This document shows positions 44,977 to 57,600 of a stretch of 64,000 bases of DNA, piece after piece. Each line of letters begins with the position of its first letter. The stretch's first letter is position 1. Under the pieces are notes generated by a model. That model was not told the origin of the DNA. It made no database searches and worked only from the letters and a program-made list of their open reading frames with translations. This DNA is from Acanthaster planci (taxonomy: Eukaryota > Echinodermata > Asteroidea > Valvatida > Acanthasteridae): positions 225,268 to 289,267 of the forward strand of contig NW_019091535.1 of the NCBI RefSeq assembly GCF_001949145.1, in the 5' to 3' direction. The position numbers and the translations under genes were made by a program.

Positions 44977-47900
44977 ATGGGTGCTAAGGAATCACATCAA
45001 AGACACCAAGAAGGGCATTCCTCCAAGGCATCACGTGAAATCAACAGTCAACTGGAACACTTCTTTTCGGTAAGTAGGGGTTGGCTTCTGATCGTAACTG
45101 ATCCGCCGATGATCGGCAAGATCATAGATAGAGCAAAGAAGGGCATGATCAATACAGGGACTATTGTGCTGTTAGTGTTACATACATGTAATGTAGATGT
45201 ACAACAGGTCTTCCCACTTGCCAAACCGAAATAGTTCCCATGTACAAATATCACTTATTTTCCCGTGCAGCTGTTTAGTTTGCCACTAGAAATGTTCTAA
45301 AAAGTCAAATTTAGGAATGATAATTGATACTTAATTCATTCACTCAGAAAATACTTTTTTCAGATCAGTCTCATAGGGTTTGTGTACAGGGTCAAGTGAT
45401 GTCCAAATATGTAACTTTTCCTGCCAAACTCCTCAAAAAATAATGTCCGCTTGGTGGTTTATCAGTAACAGTAATGAATCTTATCATGTAGTAACGAGTC
45501 CAGCATTTGGGTGATTTTGGGCTTTCTTATGTTGCTATGTGTTAAATTTACCGATTTCAATTTTTGATTACCAGAGCAAAAATGCACCACAGATCCACAA
45601 AAATGAACACCAAAATAAAGAAGTAACCTTGTTCTTTTCAATGATATACTTTTCAAGGAGTGTTGTGTGCGTGCAATTTCAAATCACAATTGTCAGTTGA
45701 ATTTTTCCATGGAGCAATCCCGATCATGGGCGCCTCCATTTTGATTTCCTCTGTGTGATGTCATGTTCTCATTTTTCCTCATTTTGTATGGAAGAGTTTG
45801 TTAAAAAATTCTTTTGAGAGTTGGAGAGAGAATGAAACAAGCTTTTGGATGGTACAAAACTTGGGCATGTTTGGTTTATTTTGAAGGTTCATGTTGTAAA
45901 ATGATTTTCTACAGAGAAGTTGGAAATCAAACAGTGATTTTTTCCCCATAACTTCAAACATTTTTCTGGAAATTCTACTTAAAGGAGGTTGAGGAGGCCA
46001 GAAAGAATGATTTTGGGGAACTTGGAACATTTCCCAATACATTTGTATAAAAATTGTGACACCTTTGTATGTTGCACTACCACTACAAAAGACTTTTATG
46101 AAATGTGTCATTTTGGAATGTGCCTTTAACCCTAACCCTACTCAATCCTTCACCTGTTGGAGGACTGAGGAGTGTTAGGGGTAAAATGTGTTTCAAGGTT
46201 GAGTGTACAGTGATGCAATCTGCAAAAACTCTTCACGTGGTGAGCTTTGTCATTTGGATGCATATAACTTTCAATTAATATGGACATGTTCTTGTTTTCA
46301 GATATATTATATTTATGATTCTAGGTTGTCTGCAACATGAATCAAGGTTGTCTAGAATTACGAATTAAACAGTTTTGAAAACAGGATAGTGTCCAGATCA
46401 ATTTGAAATTGATTGCATCAAAATGACAAAGCTCACCACATGAAGAGTTTTTGCAGATCACATCACATATTTCCAATACACGTGGGACAGGCGTCTGAAC
46501 TGAAAATGAGAGTGAGAATTTGTGTGAATATTTTTTGAATAAATACAGGCTACTGATGCCTTGGCTTTTATCAGTTGTAACAGGTCGTTAATTTTTGTAA
46601 TAAATGTCGAAAAATACAAAGGATGCTTCAGTCAGAGTAATCCGGTTCCAAAATTTTAGAGGGTTTGCTGTTAAAAACAGGTATTTCAAAACTACATGTG
46701 TGCGATAATGATTCTGTCTTGAGTATTACTTGGCTGAGAAAGAATCTTCAAGAGTTGCCATCTATCTTTCATTTCCTTCCAGATCGTTGCAAATGGTGAT
46801 AGAGTAAGCAGAGCCAATTTTGTTGTAAGTAAAACTGAGCACACTGCCTTGACACATACCAAACATTTAACACAGACAGTAATCCATTTTGCCACAGTCA
46901 ATAACATTATACTGGTTTTTAAGATTATTCAAAGTTCATTCCCCCCTTGAGATCAGTGTGAAACATTTCAATATACAGTAGGTGAAAAAGATGGAGAATA
47001 TGGAGAAATGGAGAATATGTGTGTAGAATTTATATGTTTATATACTAAAACCAAAATTAAAAAAGGTAAATACCTTTTTAAGTATTTTTATTTTTTCAGA
47101 ATTATTTTCCTGAGGTTGGTCGACCACTTGCAGAGAGACTGTTCACCTGTATCAGTCCATCAGAACCTGAAAGTACAAAACAGAAGTGTGCTGAACTGTT
47201 ATCACGGATCCTGTCTGTAGCTACGACATCAGCACAAAGCAGTGTGTATATTGCCACCTTCAGTGGTATCACTCTCAAACCTCAAGGTGAGTCAAGTATT
47301 ATGTTCTGGACATACCTGAAGCCTGTCTTACATCCAATCCAACTTTCTGTTCAGGTGCCCACAGTTTGAGTGTTGATCAGTGTGGCACAGCATCCGGGGG
47401 AGGTGGCATTTAGCCCTCCCTCCTCCAATATCTCCCCCAAAGTGTTCCTTTTCACAAGCACACCTTTTGCAGTGTCATTAACTTATGCTGCATTGAACAT
47501 TAGAAAATGCACTGCCATATGGTGATTGCCACCTGTTGTCCAATGGGCCTTAAGCTGGACCAAGAGATGGCACTATTTTCCTAGCAATGGAAGCTCCTTT
47601 GTTCGGAGCTGAATTTTGTTAGTTCACAACTGACTATTAAATGCATGTGTTGTGGTCACGTCGCTACCAGCAAAATAAACACTCCTGACCAACACGGATC
47701 TTTTCAACCGAGGAGGATACTGTTCACTTCTAGCAGTGCCACTAATCAACAGAGGGTTTTGCTTGCGTCAAGTGCATGGCACTTCACCCTGGGTTGTCTG
47801 GCAGATATCATGGGCATTGATAAGTGAAGGACGAGGGAAACAGCTTCCCTACCCACCAACTTATCAAGCGCTTGATTGTACCGTAGAGGCCCTCAGTACT

Positions 47901-50900
47901 GCCGGCCTTTTCCAACCCACTTCTCCTTGCCACCTTTTGTCCAAGGCAGATAGGAGAGCTTAACTCAGTACAACATTGAAGGCATCTTACTCCAAATACT
48001 AGGATATTTTGAGGGTCTTCAGGTCTGAAACCCTGCAGTCAACATCTGAGGGTCTTTTGAAGCAGGCTTTACAACAAGGGGGAGGTACTCAAAAGGTGGC
48101 CCTGAATATGAAGCAGGCATGTATTTAGGGAATTTCAATTTTACATGTAAAGTTCTTCAATAACCAGTGAATGGCTTAAGTACACAAAAGAGAAACTGTA
48201 TCCCCTAAAAAAGTAAATAAAAATAAAGGTGCATGCATCAGATGGGACCCCTCTGGATATGCTACTGTTGATGAAATGTAGAATTTAGGGTAAGGTGGAC
48301 TATAAATACATGTATCTGAAATATGTGTGTGTACCTGATAATTTCAGAAGTAACAAACCTTCTTGAGTCGGCACTTAAGTTCTCCTTGCTCAGCGCTGGA
48401 ATTCCAGAGCAGCGCAGCGATGCCGACAACCATGCCATTGGGGCATTGGCCAGCGAGCTGACTTCCAAAAGCATGATCACATCGGCTGTTGAGTGGATGG
48501 ATGTCAACTGTCCGGAGCTGTTCACCGAGATGCACCGGACCCTGGTGGGATGGCTGCGGGGACAGGAGGTAACGTTGATGAACCATTTTTGTTTCCCGTG
48601 TCGTAACACGGAGGATTTTTAAATACATTCTCCAAAATTAATTATGTATATATTTTCAGTTGATTTCTATAGACAAATCCGGCAAAAAAGAATTAGAAGC
48701 CATTACTGCTGGGCCATCCTGTTGGCACACAGGTTGTGCACGGGCATTACGTTCCTATCCAACCAATAGCGTGTCGTGACTAACCAAAGTGCGTGCGCGT
48801 ACTCAAGTTCAGTCTTTCACATGAGTGTGATGGCCCCGTAGGAATGGCATCTCCTTGGATTTGCCCATACTTGTCCCCACACTGCAGTGATTCCCACTGA
48901 GTTTGAACAGACATCGAGGTTTGGACTAGTCCATGGAAATTGAGCATAGATGGAGCCTTCAAGTGGCAGCGGCCATGGCCGTGCATGGTAGCAAATGTTG
49001 GTCCGTGATAATTGTCTCAATTATGAAGACAGCTTCATCAAATTATCTCCAAAAAGGAGTACTTATTAAAATCCAGGTTTGGTATGACTTTGATTTAGGT
49101 ATCTTCTTATTTTACATAAGTCAATATTTTCGACCATTTGTCGTGGAATAACACTGTCAGCTAGTTAATTCATCACATGTGGCAATTTAGATGCCATGCT
49201 ACTTGTATAAGTCTGGGAAAGAAAAATCTTGGGGACTTTGGTTTTTCAAATGCATGTACATGTATTTGATTCAGAAAACTGTTATTCGGATATTTAATTT
49301 ACGAGTAAAACCTCAAATAGTTAACAATGCAGCAGCCGTACTGCATATTCCTCCCCAAAATAATTTCAACCCCTGAAAATGTCCGGGTGGTCATTCTGTG
49401 AGTTTCTCCAGGTTTGCTGTATCTATTTGCAGTTACCGATGAAAGGTTACTGTTTGCATGAAGGGGTGCAAGGAACATATTGGGTTTTGAGATGCCCATC
49501 CATCACTGAAAAGTGTCTAAAGTGACAGACAGTCTAAAGTGACAAACAATCCTTAACCCTCCTATGGTTTTACAGCACAAATGTCCACAGTCACTGGTGA
49601 GCATGTAGTTTCTATATGGAACTCAAACATGCACAGGTTCAGTGTGTACACAGTTGGTTTTCAGCACAAAATGACCCAGGGTCTTTTGTGCAGTCCTCTT
49701 CACTGCATTTGGTTTACTGCACAATTATACACATGAAACAGTGAAGCACGGTTCTTAGGCAGCACAAAAGTGCAATCTGATATTCCTGTGAGGGACAGTT
49801 AGTGCAGTGCACAACACAACACAGCTGTGCTTCTTTGAGGTGTTTACCAAATGACCCAAAGAGTGACTTCAGCATAGGAGGGTTAATAAACAAATGGTTT
49901 ATGTCATGGTTGAAATTTGGGATGGAAAGAATCCTCCAAACTCTTACATTTTCTTCTGTGATTCTTCTGCTTGCCACACAAGTCTTGCAGCTTTGCCAGT
50001 GTCGATGGTGAATTTTCCGGCCGGCTGCTATGCAAAGCTTGGTGGTGGATCCTTCAGTCCTCTCTCCCAAGCATCTTTACAAAGAAAACCAAACACAGAT
50101 CAACTCAACAGTCTACGGGCACTGCAGAAGTAAGCTCATTCTTACTTTTTCTTAAATTGAAAAGAAAAACCAAGTAAGAGACACCAACTACGAAACTGTT
50201 ACGGGCCTTCGTATTCATGACATTAACTTCTGTGTGATACACAATAGATACCCAGTTTTTGTTATTATGCTGACAGTAATTGAGTAATTTTAAGTGCTTA
50301 CAATCGTGTATTTGTACTTCTAGTTATAACTGCAGTGTAAAAATCGGAATGTAGGAAAGAAGAAATTTTGGAGAAAAGAGTGGATTTCAAATGTCATGTA
50401 AACGTCAAAATCCCCAGAACTTTTCTCAAAATACGTCTGTAAAAGAATCTGTACTTACCAATGTAAATTCTGCAACCCTTAATTTGGAGGAACCAGCATT
50501 GGACAATCTTTGGGATCTGCTCTACAGCAGCTCAGACCATGGGCTCAGCACCAACCGGCTCCAGCATCACGTGTTTGGGTACCGAGGCCCAACGCTCATG
50601 ATATTAAGCTGTGACGAGGAATATGTGTATGCCGTGGCAGTGGACACAGAGTGGAGGTATGGAAACCAGTTGGATGGGGGACCAGGGAGAAATGCAGGAG
50701 GAATGGCGGGCAGAGGTTGCACTTGTTAAAGGTTGCAGGAACATTTGTATCTTAAGAAGTTGAGAGCGCTGACTGAACTAGGCATTTCATAAATGTTGGC
50801 AAACCAATTCTTACCAAGTCTAATTGTGGAATGGAATACGACTTCAATAAAAGGTCACTCATTTATTTTTATATCACTTTCACCAATGTACAAAGCATAC

Positions 50901-52254
50901 TCTTTTCTAGACTCCTCCCCCCCCACTCAACATACAAACTGAGGATTAAAAACAATTCTTCGGCGAGTTTTTGTCATTATCTTTAATATCTTCAAAAAGC
51001 GTACAAATACCCACAGAGCATATGGCTTATACATGTTTAAACCATAATTAAAAACCGAGAAAGTGATAAAAAAATGAGTTTTGAGAATTGTGGAAGCAAG
51101 TTGGAGCCAAGCAGCAGATACATTACATCTTGCATTAACATTCATACTTATTTTTTTCTTGTGGTCACTCCCGCGCAGGGAAGGGACACAGTCTTGGGGA
51201 GGAAGTAGTTGTTGCATCATGAGACTGTCACCTGATGTACAGAAACTTGAAGGTAAGTCATCGTCTGAGCACAGCTGATACCATGCGTTGATCAGCACAC
51301 TTGGTTGGTCCTCGACACCTTGGTTACCTGCTCCCAGCGTACATCTTCTTTACTATGCTGGCCAGTATAGCAAGTAATACGTGCACCACACAATGGAAAA
51401 AAATTCAAGATTGTCTCAGAAGTAATCTTATTATTCTCCATCTCAGAGGGTGATAATATGATTTTCTTCAATGATCGATCGCGCAACATGCCTCGAGGTA
51501 TAAGCGTTGGACGGAACCCCAAAAAGAGAGTACTCACCTTCAAGGAAGGGATGGAGGTTGTTGAACACAACCACAAGAGTGTGCCTGTGCGTACACTGGA
51601 GGTATGTCTGATTTGGTGCATAACTTACCTCTAGAAAACAAGTGCTTTTTTAGTTGGGACCCAACCATAGCCATGATCCATGCCACTGTAAGTGAGGTGC
51701 AGATTTTTACAATGCTTCATTTTCAAAAGGGATTTTGTTATAAGACCAGAGTACTCCAGAGGCCATAAATCCTGTTAGATTTGATGTAACTCATTCTGTA
51801 ATACACTACAGCATGCTTGCCATTCATTTTCCACATGGTGGTCAGGTTTGGGGCTGTGGTGACTCTGCAGTAAGAACAGCCCAAGCTAGACAGAAGAAGA
51901 TGGAACTAAAGGATGCTGAAAGAGCAGCAAAGGTTAGTTAACAAGTCTGACAGTGTTTCAGTGTTTTGTACAATTATAAGAAAACAAAACACCACATTAT
52001 GTTATAACATCAATATGTATCTTTTCAAAGAAAGTTATCAATGTGCACCAACAGTGGTGCAGTTTATGGCTTGCATTTATGAGCTGCTTAAGGCTTGCTT
52101 ATTGGCGAGATAATTTGTCCGGATTTTTCCGAAAAATTCTAACTTTCTCTTCCAGGTGAAGCTTCCAGGGCAGTGGGAAGACAACCCCGACAGGTTGCTA
52201 CTGGAGCTGGGCGGAGTTAAAGTCAACCATGCTGAGCAGTTCGCTAGGGATTGA
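44977..52254 (+). CDS. TLDc-domain protein, Rtc5/MEAK7-like, ten exons, 447 aa
   Basis: Exons: 44977-45069, 46783-46824, 47100-47286, 48348-48568, 49983-50129, 50418-50656, 51179-51252, 51447-51601, 51846-51932, 52156-52254. All ten join in phase to 447 aa, and human MEAK7 is 456. The N-terminus MGAKES fits the N-myristoylation pattern (Gly2, Ser6). The middle is helical, and the TLDc domain spans about residues 245-415, with HHVFGYRGPTLMIL, WGGSSCCIMRLSP, GDNMIFFNDRSRNMPRGISV and LEVWGCG. The C-terminal tail (AERAAKVKLPGQ, then a LLLELGGV block) is a layout I recall from fungal Rtc5 proteins more than from human MEAK7. Related TLDc proteins bind the V-ATPase, and human MEAK7 acts at lysosomes in an mTOR pathway. 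The role here is inferred from that. An upstream ORF from 44876 is in another frame and is not preferred. The intron before 49983 contains a MITE. Confidence 0.93.
46126..46184 (-). mobile_element. Tiny TTAA-flanked palindrome, family B
   Basis: TTAA is at the left, followed by CCCTAACCCTACTCAATCC. The arm returns as GGACTGAGGAGTGTTAGGG and ends GTAA, one base off TTAA. At 59 bp it has the same length as the copy at 60915-60973, in reverse orientation. It lies in the first intron of the TLDc gene. Confidence 0.65.
46212..46464. mobile_element. MITE with about 50-bp terminal inverted repeats
   Basis: The left arm GATGCAATCTGCAAAAACTC, then TTCACGTGGTGAGCTTTGTC, is matched by a right arm that is its reverse complement with about four mismatches over 50 bp. 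It is 253 bp, lies in the first intron of the TLDc gene, and has no coding capacity. Confidence 0.85.
49553..49886. mobile_element. TTAA-flanked MITE, family C
   Basis: TTAA is at 49553-49556 and 49883-49886. The ends are CCCTCCTATG on the left and CATAGGAGGG on the right. It is 334 bp, in the TLDc gene intron between 48568 and 49983. It contains an internal hairpin near 49666-49692. A splice-like CACAAATGTCC segment inside it is not an exon. Confidence 0.75.
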
Positions 52255-54684
52255 TCACACTACTGCCTTTATCAATCATACTAATTCAGAAGGGGTTAAA
52301 ACGTCCTAGCCAATGTACAATGATGTACATTGCTGCAAACCTATTCTTATTTAGTGCCAACATCAAATATTTTCTATTGCTGGAGGTCAATTTTCTTTTG
52401 CCCAATGCGTAATGCATAAATGGGTCATTCCATGAGGTTGGGGCACAACTTATGATGATGTCAATTGTTACATGGGTTCTGTAAAAATGAACACTTATTT
52501 CCCTGCATGTTGATTCAAAATTGACATTGTTATACATCTTGCAAGGCTGAATACAGAGATGTGTGTTATTTTGGGAGAGTAAATTACCTACTCTACAGGC
52601 CATGGCAGATGGTAAAAGTTACCCATGTAACAAGGACACTGTCACAAATTGTGCCCCAACCTCATGGAATGGCCCAAATGCATTGGGTGAGCTGTCATAC
52701 TGGCTGCCTTCATGTGTGATACTGTACTCAATGGGTGCAGGAAAATGAGTGAGCATTATTCGAAGATCACATTGCTTGAAGGGTCCACAATTTACCTTTC
52801 TGCCATCTTGAAATAACTATGAGTATGCTCCCAGCCTGATGTCGGGAGCGTACTCTAACTTCCACCTGCTGGTCATATGATGCTGTTCGTGCCCACAGGA
52901 ATGTGCCAGTAACATGCTCCAAAGCAGCCACTGAGCCTTGGGGGGGGGCGGTTGACTTGAGCAGTTCTGTTGATTACTAGCATGGTCTGCATGCGCAACT
53001 ACTTCCTCGATGCCGACAAAGAGGCTGGGACCGGCCCTCGACGCCATTGCTGCCTAGCATAAGGTTCCCATAAGCAGATCACACGGTTTAACAAGCATTC
53101 GTTTGAACATTAGTCTTGTTACTCCACACCATACACAGAGCACACCTGCAATACGTCAGTCAAGCAATAAGATGCTGCAAGAGTAATTGATCTCTCTTGT
53201 ATATCCATGAAGTTTATATGTACCTTAATCCAACAAGTTACAATGGGCTGCACCTGCAACAAGCTATTTACAGTGCTTCAAATATCAGTTTTAAAGACAG
53301 CAGTGAATTTTTTTTTTCATTTCCAAGTTTGACAGCATGGATGAGACCTTCATCAGAGATTCAGGGCAGTACAACCAAAGGACTTTCCTAGTTTCTTTCA
53401 ATTGTATAATTCTCTACAACCCAGTTTTTTAAATACATGTATGTACCACAAATGTTCTTACTAGTAACCCGATAGCACGATGCTAAATTGTGATATCGAC
53501 AATGATTTTAAATTTTTGATGATGCCCGTTATGTTTTATTTGTAATGTTAGGATACGGTACAGTGACAGTCTTGGACAAGTTGATATCCTCAGAAGAAAT
53601 ATTTGTGCTGTGCAATTTTCTATGTAAAGTTTCACATGGAAGTAACTACATGTACATGTATTTAAACAAAATTTACTGATTATATTAAATGAAACTGTTA
53701 ATTGACACAACACTACTGGCAAACTATTACATGACTTGTTTATTTCGAAACTGCTTGACTTGAACTTTTTACATTAGGTTTTTTTGGACCCTCACGACCC
53801 TTGAAGCCGAATTGGGAAGTCCACCGAGAAAAATATCTGTGAGGAGTTCTATCTCTTCTGTTGGATTTTGAGATCAGCTAATGTGTATAGGAAACCTCAT
53901 CAGTGCTGTACAATGGTTACAAAAACAAATTAATCTTGAATTCGTCCATGAGTTGATGGACTGACTCTCCAACTGAATTTACTGCTCATCAGTCGTAAGG
54001 TGGGTGGCTTGAATCAGTTCAGGGTGATTAAGATTACTCACATGATTATTTCACAAATTCCATACTTTAATAGGTGCTGTGCGTGGACCAATTCAAGATT
54101 CAAATGGGACTCCTCCACCAAAATAAACTCTATTTGGTGACTCATCACTCTCTTCATCTTGAAGACTTGAAAACTCAAAACAAGACAAAAACAATATGCC
54201 CATTTGGCTTTGCTAGTGATGCATAACAGATATCTGAAGCAAAGTTTAATAGAAGGCAATGTTTATGTAGCATTAAGTGTCACAAACTACAGGAAAACGA
54301 GATGCAAATTACAAGTGCTGTTATTGTCTCAAAGTTCAAAGAAAATTTGGAAAGAATCAACTTTACAGAACAAATCTTAATCATCTAGAGAGATTAAGCA
54401 ATATTTTCTTCTGAGTAACTCTTGTATGCATACAATACAATGTTTTGTAAGGATAATAAAAGGTACCATGTTTGTAGGATGGAATGACGCATGCTGTTTG
54501 GAGGAATGGAGGTTGTTTTGCATGATAGCGTTTCAGTCGATACAGGACCCAGTGATGCATATCAGGTCAGGTGATGTCAGATCAGGTGACGCTGTCTCAG
54601 ACTTGACATCACCTGATGCAATATCGTGTGATCAATGAGGGGATGCAATGTCAGGCGGGCGATGTAATCTCACAAGATTTGGGT
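52255..54684. other. Convergent intergenic region between the TLDc gene and RPA1
   Basis: Both flanking genes end here, so it should hold two 3' untranslated regions. A MITE lies at 52422-52675. A minus-strand ATTAAA (plus-strand TTTAAT at 54245-54250) is a possible RPA1 polyadenylation signal. No exon was seen. Confidence 0.6.
52422..52675. mobile_element. MITE with GGGTCATTCC ends and AAAT flanks
   Basis: The left end is GGGTCATTCCATGAGGTTGG, then GGCACAA. The right end is the mirrored TTGTGCCCCAACCTCATGG, then AATGGCCC. AAAT flanks both sides (52418-52421 and 52676-52679), a possible 4-bp target duplication. It is 254 bp, 168 bases past the TLDc stop codon, so it may lie in the 3' untranslated region. 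Confidence 0.8.
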
Positions 54685-57600
54685 TTAAGCAGCAGCCAGG
54701 CTCCTGATGTCCATGATGAGCTTCTTGGATTGTTCCTTGACGTCAATTGGCTTCACAGACATGCATGTGCACTTCAGTCGAGCCTCCTCCTAAAAGAATT
54801 GGGAGTCAACAGAAAATAATCTCGCCTTCAAAGTTGTGTTTTTAAAGTCCATTTGATTTTTTTATAACTACAACTTTTGACCTCACCCGACATAGACATT
54901 CATACACAATGCATTCTCAGTGCTTGTCCAAGAGCTTGGGAAAAAATTCACAAGCTTAATATATGTCGGGTAAGGTCAAAACCTGAAACTATTAAAGAAT
55001 CCCTGATGCATAGTACACCTTGAAATAGTTTGCGGTACCCACTGCAACATCTGACTCGGACCAGCCAGCCGACCCCAACAAGCTCGGTGGTCAAGTGGTT
55101 AAGACATCTGCACTATTAAGCAGATGGTAATGGTTCAAATCCCACCCGAGTAAGCTTGTGAATTTTTTCCCAAGCTCTCGGACAAGTATATAGTGTAACA
55201 GTGTTTACAAATAAGGCAAGGTTTGCAAAATCTGTAATTATATAAAAAAATAAACCTTTCCCCGATGCGAAGTACATCTTGAAAAAGTCCATTTGAATGT
55301 TTCAGGACATCTGGATCCATCTTAAAACACTCTTTTAACCACTACCAGCCAGGGACTCCAAAATCGGAGCCCTATGGTTTATATGTGTGGCCGGGGTCTC
55401 CAAACTCGGACAAAGGAAACAGGGCCCTGTAACAAAAGACCGTACTCTGAACAAAAGACCAGGCTGCTGGGCATTACCGGCATTTTTCACTCTCAAAAGT
55501 GGTGATAATCCAGCATTATTTTGAAACTGTATACCAGGGTTTGGGGTATTTAGAGCAAGCGGATTACCACCGGGGACAAAAGCTCTCCACCACCGCAGCA
55601 ATGAGCCACACAGAAAAAGACTACAGCACCCCTGCATGCTAATCTGGCCCCTATTGAAAAGAGGTCAGCAGTGCACTGAGCCAGGTTCATGAAAAAAAAA
55701 AAGTTGTATAACACCACACAATCTGGGCTCTGTTTACAAGGCTGCANNNNNNNNNNNGTAGTGCCTGAAGATTACTCTGTGTGGCTATAAACGACTGTTA
55801 AATGGAATGATGAACTGTTGAAGGATTTTGAAAACGGAAAAAAATGATAGTCATGCCGGCCCAGCATCCTCAACATTGAAAAATGCCCCGGCACGAAGTG
55901 GTTAAGTTGTGGCTTTAAAAGGTTAATAATAAGGATGATCATTTCACAAGTAAATCTTCGGTTTTATTTACAGGAACAGGAAACAGGATGACACGAGCAT
56001 AAACCAATAGTTACTTGCACTTACCAGTGGCCCAACCCCGTCAGGATCTATGCTACAGTTCTGCTCTTAAAAGCCAATGCAGACATACATTTTGTAATTT
56101 AATTTCAATGCAATTATGTTGGTTTTCAAGAATTTCACTTGGACTTCCTCGAGTCCTTCATTTTCTTCCACTCCTGAAAACTTACATTATAAGACTCCAT
56201 CTTGATGCGCATGCGGAAGATGAAGGATTCAAAGCAGGCCTTCTCAAAGACATGACTGTAAGATTGCTCATCCTAGGCACGCAAATCAAACATTAACAAA
56301 AAATTACAAATGTCTTAGAATCTCACTAGAATGTCTGATTAAACACACACACACAAACATGTTATGTTACCAACCTAGTGGGTAGAAAACCTTGTAAAAT
56401 AAATCATATTTCTTGCACTGTGGACATTATTTTACGCTGGATTTAAGCTGGAACCCTACAAAGGAAACCAATAATGAACCCTATTGTCCACTTCCTGATT
56501 GCGGACACATACTCAACCACACACTGATCTTTTCATGAGTTTCTACATGCAAATCATATATGATCACTATGGCTCTTAAAGCCAAGTTTTGCATAATTGA
56601 GGTTTCCAAGTATTTCTCTAACACTTTAAGAAAGTGTAACCTTTTCACACTCATCTAATTAATTTCATCTCAACCGATGTGTGTGCATGAGACATGCTCC
56701 AAACGCCAGCCCGGTAGTTGTCTTTTGCCAGAGGTGTTTGGTGAACTGACCTCCATCTTAAGACGTCCCAAATCGTCTGCCTTCATGCCAAGGATACTTT
56801 CTGCTGTCTCCTGGAAAAAAGTCGTCCACTGAGTGTCGGTGGCATCAGCAATGTTTGCCTATTGACAGACACAGAACATAATTCCAGTGATAAAACTGTG
56901 TCACGAGATGCATTTCCGAACAAATATCACAAAAAAGATTTGCTTCTTCAAAGTTAAATCCTACTGCCAGCATTGAACTGAATAGTTTTCTTTCTCCAAA
57001 ACCTATTCAAATCAATCTGTCTGTCGAGAGGTAGAAATGTAACAAACAGAAGAATTAAGTAAGATCCATGAAATGAATTCAGATAACGTCTAAAACATTT
57101 TTAACCTTGTTAGCAAACTACAAATACACACAACCACACAGGCCAAGAGTTTTAGCTACATGTATGCCATCTTTGTAGTTGATTTTCTACTCCTAAATCA
57201 ATGCCAAGTTTGAAACTATTGGGAACCAAGTCTTTTTTCAAAAACAACATGCTGCCTGCCAAAATGTCATTGGAGATCTCATCCCAAAGATGGTAGGTTC
57301 CATTCTGTCATGGGGGTACTCACTGAGAGCAGCAGTCTGTGCTGAAAGTTGGGATAATCCTTCCCGCACTTCTCACAGTGGTATGATCCGTCTCCATTGT
57401 CGCTCACTTTCTTGTTACATTCTGAAGATGGACAGGCCTAAGGGAACACAGTAGATATATTCCTATGACAAAGTCTAACACTTGAACGTGACACTCTTCT
57501 TTTCAAAATCCAAATGCTGGCAATACATGAGTGGAATTTTTTTACAGTTAATTGAAAGACAGAAACATCTGTTCACAGTTAATTGGTACCAGAAGACACA

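Noticed and set aside
49574-49595. A 21-base in-phase micro-exon in the TLDc gene
   Set aside because: It lies inside a TTAA-flanked MITE, and the neighbouring exons 48348-48568 and 49983-50129 already join in phase without it.
55081-55153. Functional tRNA gene
   Set aside because: The anticodon loop has eight bases, the acceptor pairing is imperfect, and a SINE body follows directly.
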